Below are positions 33,516-46,700 of a stretch of DNA of 64,000 nucleotides, piece after piece (position 1 is the first letter of the stretch; the number at the start of each line of letters is the position of its first letter). Source of the DNA: Chenopodium formosanum (taxonomy: Eukaryota; Streptophyta; Magnoliopsida; Caryophyllales; Amaranthaceae). The position numbers and the translations under genes were made by a program. The notes beneath the pieces were generated by a model that was not told where the DNA came from, did not search any database, and saw only the letters and a list, made by a program, of their open reading frames with translations. The stretch covers positions 27,601,632 through 27,665,631 of the forward strand of contig CM044867.1 in NCBI GenBank assembly GCA_024500155.1, in the 5' to 3' direction.

Positions 33516-35432
33516 GAATTATCTATCCCTACACCCTAGAACCCTAGAGTAGGGAACTCTACCTACACCCCCACTCAAAACAACACGCTTCATACTGCTC
33601 GGCGCTCGCATATCAGTTTCCTTGCTATTTCCCCACATTCTCTCTCTTCAAAAAATAAAAGTGCTCTATATTACTCTTAGAAATTGCCTATATTCATTTT
33701 GTCCTTCACCAGATCTTCATTGTCTATGCAAGATTGTTATTAAGCTAAGGTACCAAATTCTCTCTTGTTTTTCAATTTGATTTCTTATTTTGTGAATTGT
33801 TGTTGAATGAAAGTGAAGGTTTGAAGTAATTTGATATGATTGTTCGATGACTATTTGGATTATCCTATTTTTTTTTTCCCAATTTGATTGTTGAATAACA
33901 ATTTAGATCGTCGTCATTCAAACAAAAATTCATCGTAAGGTATACACGGTATCACACTCTCTATCTCATTGATTTTTTTGTTGAATTTTGCCATTTCACC
34001 AGAAAACTCTAGCCATCAAATTATGGTGTATATCAAATTATTGTGGTTTCCTATTATTATAGTTAAATTATGTATGATATACTCTATTTTGTGTTAAATT
34101 AATTTGTGGTGAGTTATTAAATTATGAAAGTGTTCGACACAAAAAATTAGAAACATATTTTACTTGTAATAATTTTCTGGATAATTTGATCAAAACTCGT
34201 TGGGATTGAAATGTAAATTTAGTTTATTGTGGGAATTTTTTTTTCTAATGAATGTTCATTTTCGTTTTGAATTTAATTTGTAAAAAATAACATATGATCA
34301 TTCATAAAATGAATAATGTTCATATACTTATTGTTGATTCAAAAATGAGATTAATGAATGTTTAATAATTTAAAATTGATTGTCAAATAATCATTCAAAT
34401 GTTCATATTAAAAAAACGTAATGTTCATTTATTCCTAATAATATGTTTATTTTGAACATATGTACTCCCTCCGTCCCAATATATAGTTCCTGTTTGTATT
34501 TTTTCACGCTATTTAAGAAATGGGAGGAAAAGGTGGATGAAGTATATTAAAAGTGGAAAAAGCTAGACAAAAGTACAAGACAGGTGAATAATTTAAGGAG
34601 AAAAAGTGAAAAATACAATTATAGACAAAAGTTAGAGAGAAAAAGTGGAAAAAAGTACAAGGCAAGTGGATAATTTAAGAGTGAATTAGGAAGTTCAATG
34701 AATAAAGTTATAAAAAACGAGGGTATAATGATTTTTACATACTATCCAAAAATAAAAACAGGAACATCATTTTAGGTCTCCAAAATAGGAAAACAGGAAC
34801 TATAATATGGGACGGAGGGAGTACTAATATTTGCAAAACCATAACATTGCGTACTTGTAGACAACCCTTATATAAGGTATTTACTATGGACTTGTTGAGT
34901 GTGTGTATCCAATACCCAAATCAAAAATGGATTTGTAAAATGAAGAAAAATAATATAAGTATATAATTGTACATAATCATACCTCTTTATGTTCATTTAT
35001 ATGTTATTGAATGTTCTATGCCATATTTTATCACTTTTATATTATTAAAATTTAGACACTTATTTTTTTTCCAATAATAAACCATTTATCTTTATAATAT
35101 ATATTGGTTTTTTGGATATACAGGAAAATCAAATCAGGAAGCTGCAAATGGAATACACGCCTCAAGTAATGCTTTTTGAATGAAATGTATTGAAAAAAAA
35201 TGAAGGGCAGCGAGAAGGTTGATAAATGAGTTAAAATATAAGCAATTTCTTTTTTCTTTAAATAGAATATTGTTTTAACATATTTGATGTATAAACAAGT
35301 TATATATTTTGTATGTCGTATTTCATACAATAGTAGTATTGTTTGCTAGATATTATTATAAAAATGTGAAAACAGATTATTTTTTTTTGTTGTGCAAACT
35401 ATAGTAGAATGAACATGTTCAATATCCTCGTC

Positions 35433-35463
<31 letters not shown>

Positions 35464-36939
35464 CATGTTCATTATCATATCAGTACTAGTAATTCATTAA
35501 ATTCTCAACACTATATCATCTCTTTAACTATATGTTTATGACCATATCATTAAATGTTCATGAACAATATAATATCATAAAAAAAGTATTCTCTACTACC
35601 ATGATCATTTAAACAGTTCACAATGATCACAATAAGTTATGCTTGTATATCTTAAATCCCTAGAGTAAAATGGGTAAAGTAGACTAGTAGAGATATACTT
35701 ATACTCTATATAAAATCATCAGTAACATATTAAAACTCCATCCTTCCATAGTACACATATATGCTTACTAACTTTTCAAAAAATTAATAAATTTTATTAT
35801 ATGTAAATGTTCATTTTCATATTGATAATTGTCCATTTTCATTATGATTCATGATCATTTCATATTGAACAAGTAAATGCATAATTTTAAATGAACATAT
35901 ACATATACTTAAATGCTCATTTTGATACTAAAACACCTATTATATCATGAAGTAGTTATTTTTTTCTATACATTTATATTGTAATAATGAACATTTGCGC
36001 ATATACAAATGAACATTAAAATAATACATATTCATATTTCTATATATTCATTTGCACATATAGTTTTAAATATTTTTATAATTGACATATCTTAAATTCT
36101 TTATGTTATTGACTTTTAGATATGTAGTACTTATTTTTCAATAATATCCTTAAAAAATTGTTTGATTTATTGATCAAATAATTAAATTGTGACATGTTAT
36201 CCGCAATAGGTTAATTTTAATGCTCCATAATTAAATGTTCAGTTATAAAATAATAAATGTTCATTTACAATCAATAAAAAAAATTGTTTATTTACAACCA
36301 TTAAAAAATGTTCATTTTAAAAATATTATATGTTCAATTATAAATGTTTACCAACAATTTCCCCTGTTCGATTTTCTAGCCCGCTACGCCATCCCAAATT
36401 AACTCAAGCCGTCGTTCCTCCATGACAAACGATCCATGGTGGTGGTGATGGGATAGAATATCAACTCCTATATATTTCCCGCCGCTACTCCATATAATGG
36501 AAGATACATCTACCACCACCATAACCATGACTACTACAATTGTTGCCCAGAAGCACAACTGCTACTGCCATTAAATTTAATTTCAATGATCCGAGATTCC
36601 TTATCGAAATCGAGTGTTTTTAAGTGATTAGTCTTGTGATTTAACTGGATTTTATAAAACGGCGGTTACACAAACGAGGCGAGAATTATAATGTCGTTGG
36701 GGAAGGAGATAATGGCGGTGAGATCGCTGAAAATGGATTTCTCTAGAGTTAATAAAGACGGATACTGTATACTGTATAATTCGGAGGTAAGATGCGGTGA
36801 ATGGTGATAGCTGCTATAATTTGGGATGGGAGGGGGAAGGGTGTGGGGAGATGTAGTGGGGAGAGGTATAAGATGATGCAGTGGGGAAGGGGTGTAGGGA
36901 GTTCTACCTACACTAAGGTGTAGGTAAAAATTTGTAGCC
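33516..36939. mobile_element. 3.4 kb non-coding insertion into an LTR, GTAGTAC repeat at both ends
   Basis: The LTR sequence on either side is contiguous in the uninterrupted LTR at 21858-21870. The 7-bp word GTAGTAC is present at both edges (33509-33515, 36940-36946); extended to nine bases the match is eight of nine. The left end reads TATCCCTACACCCTAG, the right end complement TTACCTACACCTTAG, an imperfect terminal inverted repeat. About twenty TGTTCA/TGAACA words in both orientations lie between 34250 and 36340, like subterminal transposase-binding repeats. No transposase ORF is present. A MULE-like non-autonomous element is my best guess. A MITE is nested inside. Confidence 0.55.
34465..34821. 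mobile_element. Stowaway-like MITE, 357 bp
   Basis: Inverted ends CTCCCTCCGTCCCA with inner AGTTCCTGTTT on both sides, flanked by TA dinucleotides (34463-34464, 34822-34823). These are standard mariner-type MITE features. It is nested in the 3.4 kb insertion. Confidence 0.9.
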
Positions 36940-37286
36940 GTAGTACTCATCATGCGATCAGGCCAAGTTGCTTGGAGTAAACTCGCGGCCTAGATCTTTA
37001 ACGTGAACGTGATTGGGCCTCTAACTTTAGCCCAATTCTTCTTCCTTGGTTGGTCTGTGTTAGTAACTTGGAATGTTGAACCTCCTCACGTATGACTCTA
37101 ATATTTTTTTAGTGGCTAATAACCTCGGGAATTGTCATAATTCTGCAAATTCCTGCAAAATAATACCAACTCTACAAAAACACTAGAAAACGTATATTAG
37201 TAATAAAAATAGCTCCGCAGAGCTCAAATAAGCACAATTATGACCACGGGACGGGGAGTAAAAATACATATAAAATAGACTCATCA
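36940..37286 (-). repeat. LTR fragment of E1 copy 2, right part of the interrupted LTR
   Basis: Same as 1999-2345. Here both halves of the interrupted LTR are inside the window: 32456-33515 on the left of the insertion, this piece on the right. Confidence 0.8.
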
Positions 37287-38920
37287 AACTCCCCCAAGCT
37301 AAACCTTTGCTTGTCCCTAAGCAAAGCAATGAATAAATAAATCAATATTTCACACCAAATACATTCAAACCAATAAATACGATTCAACGCAATTCCGATA
37401 AATATATTAAAGTCAATCACTCAAATCCATTCAATTACCAATCTTCCCTAACAATTGTCAAGTAGAGCAAACCACAAGAGCATATAGAATTCAAGACTAG
37501 TGCTCACACACTCAACTCTCATTTATGTGGCGAGTAAAAGATGTACTCGATCGCTCCCCAACCAACCCTTTAAATGTGAACAATGCCCTCCCAACTCACA
37601 CACTCGTGTGTTTAAAAAGACATACACTCAACCTAGTAGTCGACTCGGAATATGTCAAATCATTCTTTGCATTGATAAACAACTAATTTCACATTCATAC
37701 AACTCTATGAACAAAGGTCGGAAGGTCTTCAAAGCTTGTAATGTAAAGCTTGGGTAAAGGGTAGGATAAATTTGGGAAAAAGTGAGAGTAAAGCCATGCT
37801 TAAGGGAGCCAAATCCTAACAAATAAAACCAAGGTCAAAAATAAATAATGACCATAAATCTCCAACTCAACTCTACAAAAATTCACCAAACAACCAATCC
37901 AATATTAACAATATTTTCAACACTTACAATAAATCACTCATACAAATATGATATTATGGAACTTGAGTGAACAAACAAAATTTGAACTCTTTTTTTTTTT
38001 TTTTTTTTTTTGAGTAACCTTCAATTAGAATACTTGAATATTGAAACAATTTTTTTCTTTTGCTCCTTTTTTTCTTTTTATCTCACATTGGAATTTTTTC
38101 AACTTTGAACAACAATTTTCATTTTTTTTCCAATTAACATACAAGAGCAAATAACTTATCATATCCACCCAAATTGTGCAAATTATGTGCACACTATAAC
38201 TCCCTCACCTCACTAACTAATAGCTCCCCCAAGCTAAGCTTGGGACTAGTAACCAATGGGGCAAAATTAAGCTTGTAATGTGGCTAAATAAACAATAAAA
38301 GATTAAGGAAACAACATGGGTAGCAAGAAGGGAACAAATGTATCTAATATCATCTGAAGGCTACCTAAAAGAACAAATGCCTTCGTCCTCCTCAATGTGC
38401 ATAATAATGAGTCATACAAACATTACTCAAAGTTAAAAACCAATACTCAACTTCATTGACATACCAGGAACTAACACACATTCCTCAACAATCAACTAGT
38501 CAAGCACTATATTCACAAGTAGTTTGGCAAAATTGACGCATATTTAGGTTTCAAGGCAATCAAACATACAATCATGATCAACTAATCCACAATATTTATC
38601 ATCAATAACCAAGAATCAAAACAATTCCAAAAACTTTAATCAAGGGGCACAGGGAAGCATGATTCATAATTCATTGGAACGTATTTTTGAATTTTTTTTA
38701 TTTTTTGAAAGCAATAAATCTAACCTAGGAAAACAATAAAATCTAGACTAATAAAGAAATAAAAACTAGACTAAGAAAGCAATAAAACTAAACTAAGCAC
38801 ACCAAAGAAAATAAAAAAAGAAGGGAAAGAAAGAGTGCCTATATATGTACAAGAAATCCCCCCCAAGCTAAATCAGACAATGTTCCCTTTGGCTTAAAGG
38901 GAATTTAGTAACCCAAGTGA

Positions 38921-39370
38921 CTACCCCACATCATCAAACTCGTAACCACCACCATCCCAAGCATTGCAATGCATCACCTTAGTACAATTTTGAGCAAGAA
39001 AGGAACAAAGTGTTAGTAGGAAGAGAGGCAAAAACAAGTCATGTTCACTATTTTGCTCATAACTTTTTTTATGCAAATGATAATTCAATGGTTCTAATTT
39101 CATTGGAAAGTAGACTTGAAGAGATTTCCAACGATTGGTCACACGCAAAGTTTCGTTAAGAAACGCAAAAGTTATGGCGTTTTGAAGTTGGCCATATTTG
39201 CTGACGCGCTCTCGCGCCCGACCGGGCGAGCTTAGCCCGACCGAGCCCGTCTCCAAGGTACGATCAGGTGGTTTCTTGATACTCGTTGCACGAGATTCCT
39301 TTTTGGCCTTGATTTTCTTCGTATTTTTGCTTGATTGAGCAAATGCCACCCGATCGGGTTGGACTTTCAC
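38921..39370 (-). pseudogene. Post-protease ORF of E1 copy 2
   Basis: Counterpart of 3979-4428, 149 residues with a few substitutions (for example KWKSL for KWKYL context). Retroelement-derived. Confidence 0.5.
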
Positions 39371-39433
39371 TACGGGCTCGATTTTCGCAACTTGCTCATT
39401 TTTCCTCTAGATTAAAAGTAATATTATCATCCC

Positions 39434-40033
39434 CTACACATAATGTAAGAAAATAATTGGAATTTGTAAATCTTTCTCAATATCAACAATAACAAAATCA
39501 ACACGTATATAAAATTTACCTACTCTAAAAAGAACATCCTCTAAAACACCTAAAGGGTATTTAACAGAACGATCGGCCATTTGTAGAGTAATATTGGTAG
39601 CTTTTAATTTACCCATAATTAATTTAGAGTTCACAGATAATGGAAAAACACGTACACTAGCACCCAAATCACATAAAGCTTTATCAATTATCACATTACC
39701 AATATGACAAGGAATAGAAAAACTACCCAGATCTTTTAGTTTAGGTGGAGATTTATTTTGTAATATACCACTACATTCTGCAGTAAAAGCAACTGTCTTT
39801 ACCTCACTAATAGATCTTTTTCTAGTCAAAATTTCTTTTATAAATTTAGAATATGCTGGAACTTGAGTAATTAATTCTGTGAAAGGAATTGTTACCTGCA
39901 AATTTTTGACAATCTCCAGAAACTTACCAAATTGCTTATCCAACTTACTCTTTAAATGTCTATTAGGGAATGGAAGTTTGATAGCAAGACTGCACATCTC
40001 CGATCTTATCTTGAGTTGTACCCTACAATTCAT
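39434..40033 (-). pseudogene. Retropepsin-like remnant of E1 copy 2
   Basis: Counterpart of 4492-5055, slightly longer because a base change opens an upstream start-like codon. It ends at the same frameshifted IPIIFLHYV, so the second protease motif is missing. Confidence 0.7.
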
Positions 40034-40074
40034 TATCAGAAGAGTTAGTTTTACCCTAGGGCCCTGCAGGGCTA

Positions 40075-40421
40075 GTAGTACTCTTCATCCGATCGGGCCC
40101 AGTGGGTTGGAGTAAACTCGCGACCTAGATCTTTAGCGTGAACGTGATTGGGCCTCTAACTTTAGCCCAATTCTTCTTCCTTGGTTGGTCTGTGTTAGTA
40201 ACTTGGAATATTGAACCTCCTCACGTATGACTCTAATATCTTTGTAGTGGCTAATAACCTCGGGAATTGTCATAATTCTGCAAATTCCTGCAAAATAATA
40301 CCAACTCTACAAAAACACTAGAAAACGTATATTAGTAATAAAAATAGCTCCGCAGAGCTCAAATAAGCATAATTATGACCACGGGACGGGGAATAAAAAT
40401 ACATATAAAATAGAGTCATCA
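40075..40421 (-). repeat. LTR fragment of stub E2 copy 2
   Basis: Counterpart of 5133-5479, again beginning at GTAGTAC after the gag word GGGCTA. Confidence 0.8.
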
Positions 40422-40809
40422 AACTCCCCCAAGCTAAACCTTTGCTTGTCCCTAAGCAAAGCAATGAATAAATAAATCAATATTTCACCCCAAATACATT
40501 CAAACCAATAAATACGATTCAAGGCAATTCCGATAAATATATTAAAGTCAATCACTCAAATCCATTCAATTACCAATCTTCCCTAACAATTGTCAAGTAG
40601 AGCAAACCACATGAGCATATAGAATTCAAGACTAGTGCTCACACACTCAACTCTCATTTATGTGGCGAGTAAAAGATGTACTCGATCGCTCCCCAACCAA
40701 CCCTTTAAATGTGAACAATGCCCTCCCAACTCACACACTCGTGTGTTTAAAAAGACATATACTCAACCTAGTAGTCGACTCGGAATATGTCAAATCATTA
40801 TTTGCATTG
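40422..40809 (-). mobile_element. E2 stub copy 2
   Basis: Counterpart of 5480-5867; polypurine tract and start of the 3' region, joined to the Tat-type gag at the same base. Confidence 0.75.
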
Positions 40810-42547
40810 TGGACTTCAGCACCCCTTTATCAGCCAATCTGTCCAGCAACCGCTCTAGGCTATAGCAGTCGTTGGTGTCATGGCCAATATCCTCATGGAA
40901 ATGGAAGTACTTGTTTTTGTTCCGGTTTTTTGCCGGACCCTTCATAGCTGCAGGCTTCTCAATAGTCACCCGGTCTTTTATCTCCATGAGGATGGAGTAG
41001 CAGTCCTTGTTAAACTCGTACTTGGGGACATACGGTTTAAACTCTTTCTTTTTATTTTTGGACGGCTGATCAGAGTCCTCCGCCGCCCAAACTTCTTTTA
41101 TTTTCTTTCTCTCTTCAGCTTTTTGAGCCGGCTGATCTTGCCGACTCCCTTTTTATTTGTCGGACTTCTTTGAGTCCGACTGCTTGCTGGTGGAGCGGAG
41201 TTCGGTCGCTTGTATATAAGCTTCCGCCTCCATCAGCGCCTCTTGAAGAGTGGCGATTCTCTTCCGGACGAGGTCAAACCTAAAAGTTGACCCGTCTTTT
41301 AGACCCTTGAAGAAGTCTGTATATGCAACATCGTCAGATAGTCCTTGGATCTGGATTCTCACCAGATTGAACCACCTGATATAAGAACGGAGCCCTTCCC
41401 TGTCTCCCTGTTGTACCGCGCCCAAGTCAAGACTTATCTTTTTCGCGGGTATATTCATGGAGAAGTTAGAGGCAAACAAGAACGTAAGTGTCCTGAAATT
41501 GTTTATGCACCCAGGCGGCAGGTTGCCGAACCACTGTTGGGCAATGCCCTTTAGTGTAGCTGGGAAGCATCTACACCATGCAGCATCATCCAACCCCTGT
41601 AAATACATAAGGTTGGTGTAGGCCATCAGGTGGTCTTCAGGGTTGGTGGTGCCGTCATAGACTCCAACCAAGACATTCTTAACCTTGGCCGACTGTGCCG
41701 CCTCAGTTATTTCCTTGGAGAACGCAGAAGGTTGTTCACCAAGTTTTAGCAGACGGAGCTGCCAGTCCAGTGGTTAGACTTGATATGCCGCCTGACCCCC
41801 GAAGAGGGCAGGTTGCTGATATGATTGGGCGAACAGCCTGTATGGTTGCTGGGGCACATACAGGACCGAGCCTATCATCTGAGGACCTGTATGGACGGAC
41901 GGGCTGCCTGACAGGTTCTCCTGTATAGATTGGGAATACCTCATCGAGGTATTCTTGAAGCTGTCTGGCATAGTCGACGTTGAAACCGAGTCAGAAAGCT
42001 GCTTGTTTCTCTTTTGCTCAATGATAAGTCGAGCATCAGAGTAAGTCTTCTTGCTGCCATCCGGCTCAGTATACCGGATGGGCTTCCTCTTTCCCTGGTC
42101 CGGGAAGCGGAACTTGGACTAATCGATAAAAGGCCTGCCCCCCTCCTTTATATTGGGATGTGGAGTGGGCTGCCTGTCTTTCACGGACTTAGCCTTCTCA
42201 GAGTGGGAGGGCCTCTTTGCCGACTGACCCTTGTTGGGTCCAGCCATTTTCTTGGAGATCAGGTCCTTCATCTTCCCCTTAAAGCTCGTCATGAATTTCA
42301 TGAACTCTTCTCGGGTGATGTGAGCAGTCTGTCCTGCCGCCTGGGGCTGGCCGGTTGACTTACTCGGACCCGCCTGATCAACGCCCCGTTCCCTGTTATC
42401 CTTGGAACGGATGCGTCTGGTTTTAAGAGATCCATCTTTGGCCGTAAATACTTCGACCTCTGGATGGGAATCTGTATCATGGGCCGAGTGGACCTTTGCT
42501 TCTGGACGTTTGTCCTCAGGAGGAGTTACAGTCTCTTGAGAAACCAT
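40810..42547 (-). pseudogene. Tat-type gag copy 2, broken
   Basis: Counterpart of 5868-7605, with the same three in-frame stops (42121-42119, 41776-41774, 41155-41153) and a few substitutions. One changes the zinc-motif context from KYCHFHED to KYFHFHED, which removes its first cysteine. The stops predate the duplication. Confidence 0.85.
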
Positions 42548-42560
42548 CTTAGAGGTACTC

Positions 42561-42578
42561 TCCCCACAGACGGTGCCA
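42561..42578 (-). promoter_or_regulatory. Primer binding site, Tat-type element copy 2
   Basis: Identical to 7619-7636. Confidence 0.75.
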
Positions 42579-42580
42579 AA

Positions 42581-43070
42581 TGTTTTGGGGATTTTTATGT
42601 GTCCTGCGAGAAAGTTACGTCACCAAGATTGGGTCCTCGCTGGCTGTACCTGCAAACAAATGGAAGCTTCGGTTGTTCGGAGTTCTGCCTCCGACGATCA
42701 AGTTAGTATGTGTTCGGAGTAAAAAGCGAAAAGTAAAAGTAGATCTTCTCGAGTCCTGAGATCAGGTGTTTTCTCTGTTGTAAGAGAATTGATTGTGATG
42801 TAATAAATAAATGTGTCCCCAAAATAGGGTAAATCTCCCTATTTATAGGGTCATTGGTAAATGTGCCCTTACCTAGGTCATTCTGACCTAGATTTGGTGG
42901 GCTGCGCCGCTTTACGGCTTTCTTGGGAATTAGGCCCTGAAAGTCGTCATTCCCTGATGAGTATCTGTATGCCACGTGTCAAATCCAGGTGAGTCCATTT
43001 GGACTCCTTTTAGGATGACACATGTCACACTCTCATTGGGCCACGTGGCGGGGTAAAAATCCCCAAATCA
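42581..43070 (-). repeat. 490 bp LTR of the Tat-type element, copy 2
   Basis: Counterpart of 7639-8128 with the same TG/CA ends, the TATAAATA box and both G-boxes (42973-42978, 43042-43047). Confidence 0.8.
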
Positions 43071-43797
43071 AAACTCAAGATTAATTTCAATTGAACTTCT
43101 TTCACTTTTTTTTTAGATTTAATAAAAATATATCAGGTGAAACTTATTTCAAATTATTTAATCTCAAAAAAGTCAAAGTGTCTACATTTACAATTGTCAA
43201 TAATAAGAAATATTTACAATTGTCAAAAATAAGAAACTTATTTTGTATGAACTTATCTAAACTTATGTGCCTCAAATAAGTCAAATGCTGTCTATATTCT
43301 TATTTGACAAAACTTGTCACTTCTAGCCTTCATCTTATAAGTAGATGGCAATTGTGGAAGCAAAAACAACTTGTCAACTAGTAGCTTGTAATAAAGGTAG
43401 GCAGTCAAAGCACTAGATGTTTATGTTACTAGTATTTGGTGAAGAAAAGTTGTTGGACTTGTACTTTGTAAAATGCAATAAAACCTATGAATATATGATT
43501 AATTGATTAAACACTACTCTACAACTACACATACTAGCATAACGATTGCAAGAGGAGTGAACCAATTTCATACTTTGAAAGCTGCTCGAACATTCATTAT
43601 TGCAAACATTTCCAAGTATGAGAAGAGACAGTTCCGCAAAATTTCAGAATCCAGACATAATATGGATCCTTAGATGATACAAGGTACCAATGTACCAGTA
43701 TTTACGGAAATGTCGATCTTTACAGGTGGCTGTGAGGTATGTTACAAGTGTGGTACTATATACAGTTCAAGTTAATACATGATGTGGCATGGAGGGG

Positions 43798-46700
43798 CTA
43801 AAACTCGATGCCACTGTTCAGTTGTACAGAGAACGCAGGTCTGCCAACATTTGAGAGAGGAGTCTCAGCTTTCAGGACAATCCCAGTGCTTCCAACATTC
43901 CCGTTCCACTTAGACCTACCAAGCTGAAATTTTGCAGCAGAAAAAAGTGTAAATATATGAGCAAAAATAGACGATTTTACAAGACTGCATTAGAGAGAGA
44001 GTAATCCAGCCACAAGTCATCTTAATCTGAATTTACATTTGTAAATAAATTTAAAATGTAAACTTCCACATTCCATGCAAAACTTCACCTATAGCTAGAT
44101 CTTGGGAAAACCCATAACTTACAATATGAAATAATGAATGTATAATTGGTAGTATAATTGTAATAAAAACAATTTCATACAAATATAATCAGAGAAGGTT
44201 TAATGTTCAAATATTCACACATACTAACAGTGTATTATTTTCACCTTTTAAAAAAGTTTCAAATAAATTAGTTCATATAAGTTCCGAAAATTTAAAATCA
44301 ATTCAGAAAACAGCAAAACAAGTTAAATTCAACATGGCTATCGCTGATAGCGAGTTAGTTCATCATAGTTATTCATAGGGACTACCTCTCCTAAAGCTTG
44401 TGATGAAGGTCTAACATTTCACATGTTGACGTAGATTCAGAATTTCAGATCTAGGGTTTTCAATGTAAACACCCCAGGACTGAAATAACTGAACCATATA
44501 CATGTAAAAGGCAATCTCTCCCTATCTTGCCATTTATGCCCATGAAAGGTCAGAAAGGGATTTATGCCATTTATGCGCAGAATGAAAGGTCAGAAAGGGA
44601 TTTATGCCCATGCCCATACTCATGCCATGTCATGTCATGTCATGTCATCAAGGGTACATGACGATAGATGCCTTGTTCAGTAGCATATGAGCCTAATAGC
44701 TGAAGATGAAATTAGGGAAAAACTAAATGAAGCAATGATAGCCACATACTTCATGAAATATGAAAAGATCATCTTAGGACAGTTGCAGAACCTAGTACAA
44801 AATTACACTTATACCTATCAATCTCATATAGTCATTTAACCAGTTTATGCATTCACAAAAATATACTAGAAAATCCATGTGCACTCGGTACCATCACCAA
44901 AACTACAAGGATACAGATATTTAAAGGGTCTCAAGCTGAATTTCAAAATGCGACCAAGGAAAAAGAGCATTAAAATGAAAGCTATGCAGCAAAAGGCAAG
45001 AATTAAATAGATAAAGCAACAAAGGTCATTGTGCAACTTACAGATACAGATGCAAACGCAGACGAATATGTTGAGTACGAACACCCATAAATGAGATTCA
45101 ACTTATCCTTGACTGAATGAACAAGTTCTGCCCGTACACCAGGATCACTTCCACCAAATGTAGGACATAGACTAACAAATAAAAATAAGAGGTATTTTAG
45201 TAGATATAATGAGAAATCCCATGATTTGAACCCTAAAGCTGTAGAAGTGAAAAAATACAACAGTGCCAATCTTCATGTCTAAAATCTGATATGACGCTAT
45301 CCAGTAGCCATTGTGATAAGGAAACTGCCACAGCAACAGGATACAACTAATAACCTCTTCAATTTTCAAATATCTAAAGTTTAAAAGAAACTCTTAATCA
45401 GGAAATCCTCATGTCTAAAATTAATACCAGTAAACTACTCTTACATCTTAAATTCTTAATAGAATTATAAATAATACAAACTTTCATAATCAGAAACTAC
45501 TTCCCTTTGCATGTTTGAGCTATCCAAGGCACTTGTTTACCACTCCTATTAGGTTTAAGCCCATAAACAAAAAATTAATCCACTATCAGATTATCGGAAA
45601 AGTGAAGCATTCTATCTTGTTTTAAATCCACCCTAAGCAGCACTACATCGACAAACCAAGCCTCGGTACATGAAGCTATAATCCTAGGATAGAGGTAGTA
45701 CAGCATGAAAACCATAATCAGATTTCACTGGAATCCAGACAGGATCTGAAAATAATGAAAACACGAGGGAAAGTGTAAGGATACAAGGAAGTTCATACTT
45801 ACTTAAATTGAATGGTTGGCCTCACCAAGAGACCGGAACGCTTCCAAGCCAAGTCTTGTGCAAAACCAAGTGTAAATGATCTATCAGGCAACTGTATCAT
45901 TGGAGTAATTTGTGTTCCCCATTTATTCTGCAAACACCAATAAAATAAATTAGAAACCAGCTGAAGAGAACAGGATATTTAAAAAATAAATGGGGAAAAA
46001 GCAAAATAATGTTGAACAAGCCTCTAACCAACCTTGCAAGAGAAACTGAACCTCATTTCACCAGGGTATTGACCCTGAGCTTGAAGCAAACCCCCACAAA
46101 TAGGAAGAAATGCACTAGTGGTTAGTCCCTCCCCTGCTACATAAGTAAGCTGCCCGTTTGGAAACTGTAGATCCATGAATGACTGCAAGGCAAAGCACAT
46201 AAAGGAAAATTTTAGAGACTATTTAAAACAAACAGCATTACATAACACATTAACCATCCTTCATGTACAGAATTCATCCAATAGCAGGGACTGTAACAAA
46301 AGGAATCCTAATAACAAAATTTTCCGAGAAGACAAGATAAGCTTCATTACAACAAATGAATTAAGTAATAAACCATAGAATAAGATATCTTGATGGCACT
46401 CCAGTAATAAACCATATATCTAAGTCATCTTACAAGTACAAAATTAAGCACGGATTGTTATCACCAAATACCTTTAACCATATAGAGTATACAGTATACT
46501 GTTGGTTCATACACAATGTTTTGTGCAAACTAAAAAAATTATAGAGAAAAACCATTTCGCTCAACTTTAGGCATTGGTTCATAGTTTCCAGGTCCAATCT
46601 CATGATATTAATAAAATGAGGAGAAATATATTAATTTTATAAAATAAATAACCAGCAATTTTAACTACTGTTAATCAGCAAAAGGTCATGAAGAGATGAT

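Larger units (their letters stand above)
1..34927. repeat. Tandem segmental duplication, copy 1
   Basis: The sequence from base 1 matches that from base 34928 almost base for base, and the match continues to the right edge (30087 pairs with 64000). All retroelements, exons, introns and MITEs are shared in order and orientation. The offset changes in small steps (34927, 34942, 34938, 34943) at homopolymers and short indels. Two large steps mark a gene X exon 1 loss in copy 1 and a PEX7 5' loss in copy 2. Bases 30088-34927 are seen only once because copy 2 leaves the window. The junction cannot be placed: the window opens inside the unit. It could be a real young tandem duplication or two haplotypes laid end to end by an assembler. 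Confidence 0.95.
37287..40076 (-). mobile_element. E1 copy 2: decayed gag-protease element
   Basis: Counterpart of 2346-5134 with the same internal deletion near 39407 and the same 3' region. The protease remnant is at 39434-40033 with the ALCDLGAS region; the post-protease ORF is at 38921-39370. No new function or repair was seen. Confidence 0.75.

Noticed and set aside
33516..36939. Helitron
   Set aside because: Ends do not show TC...CTRR with a terminal hairpin and the site is not a simple A-T insertion; a 7-bp repeat is present.
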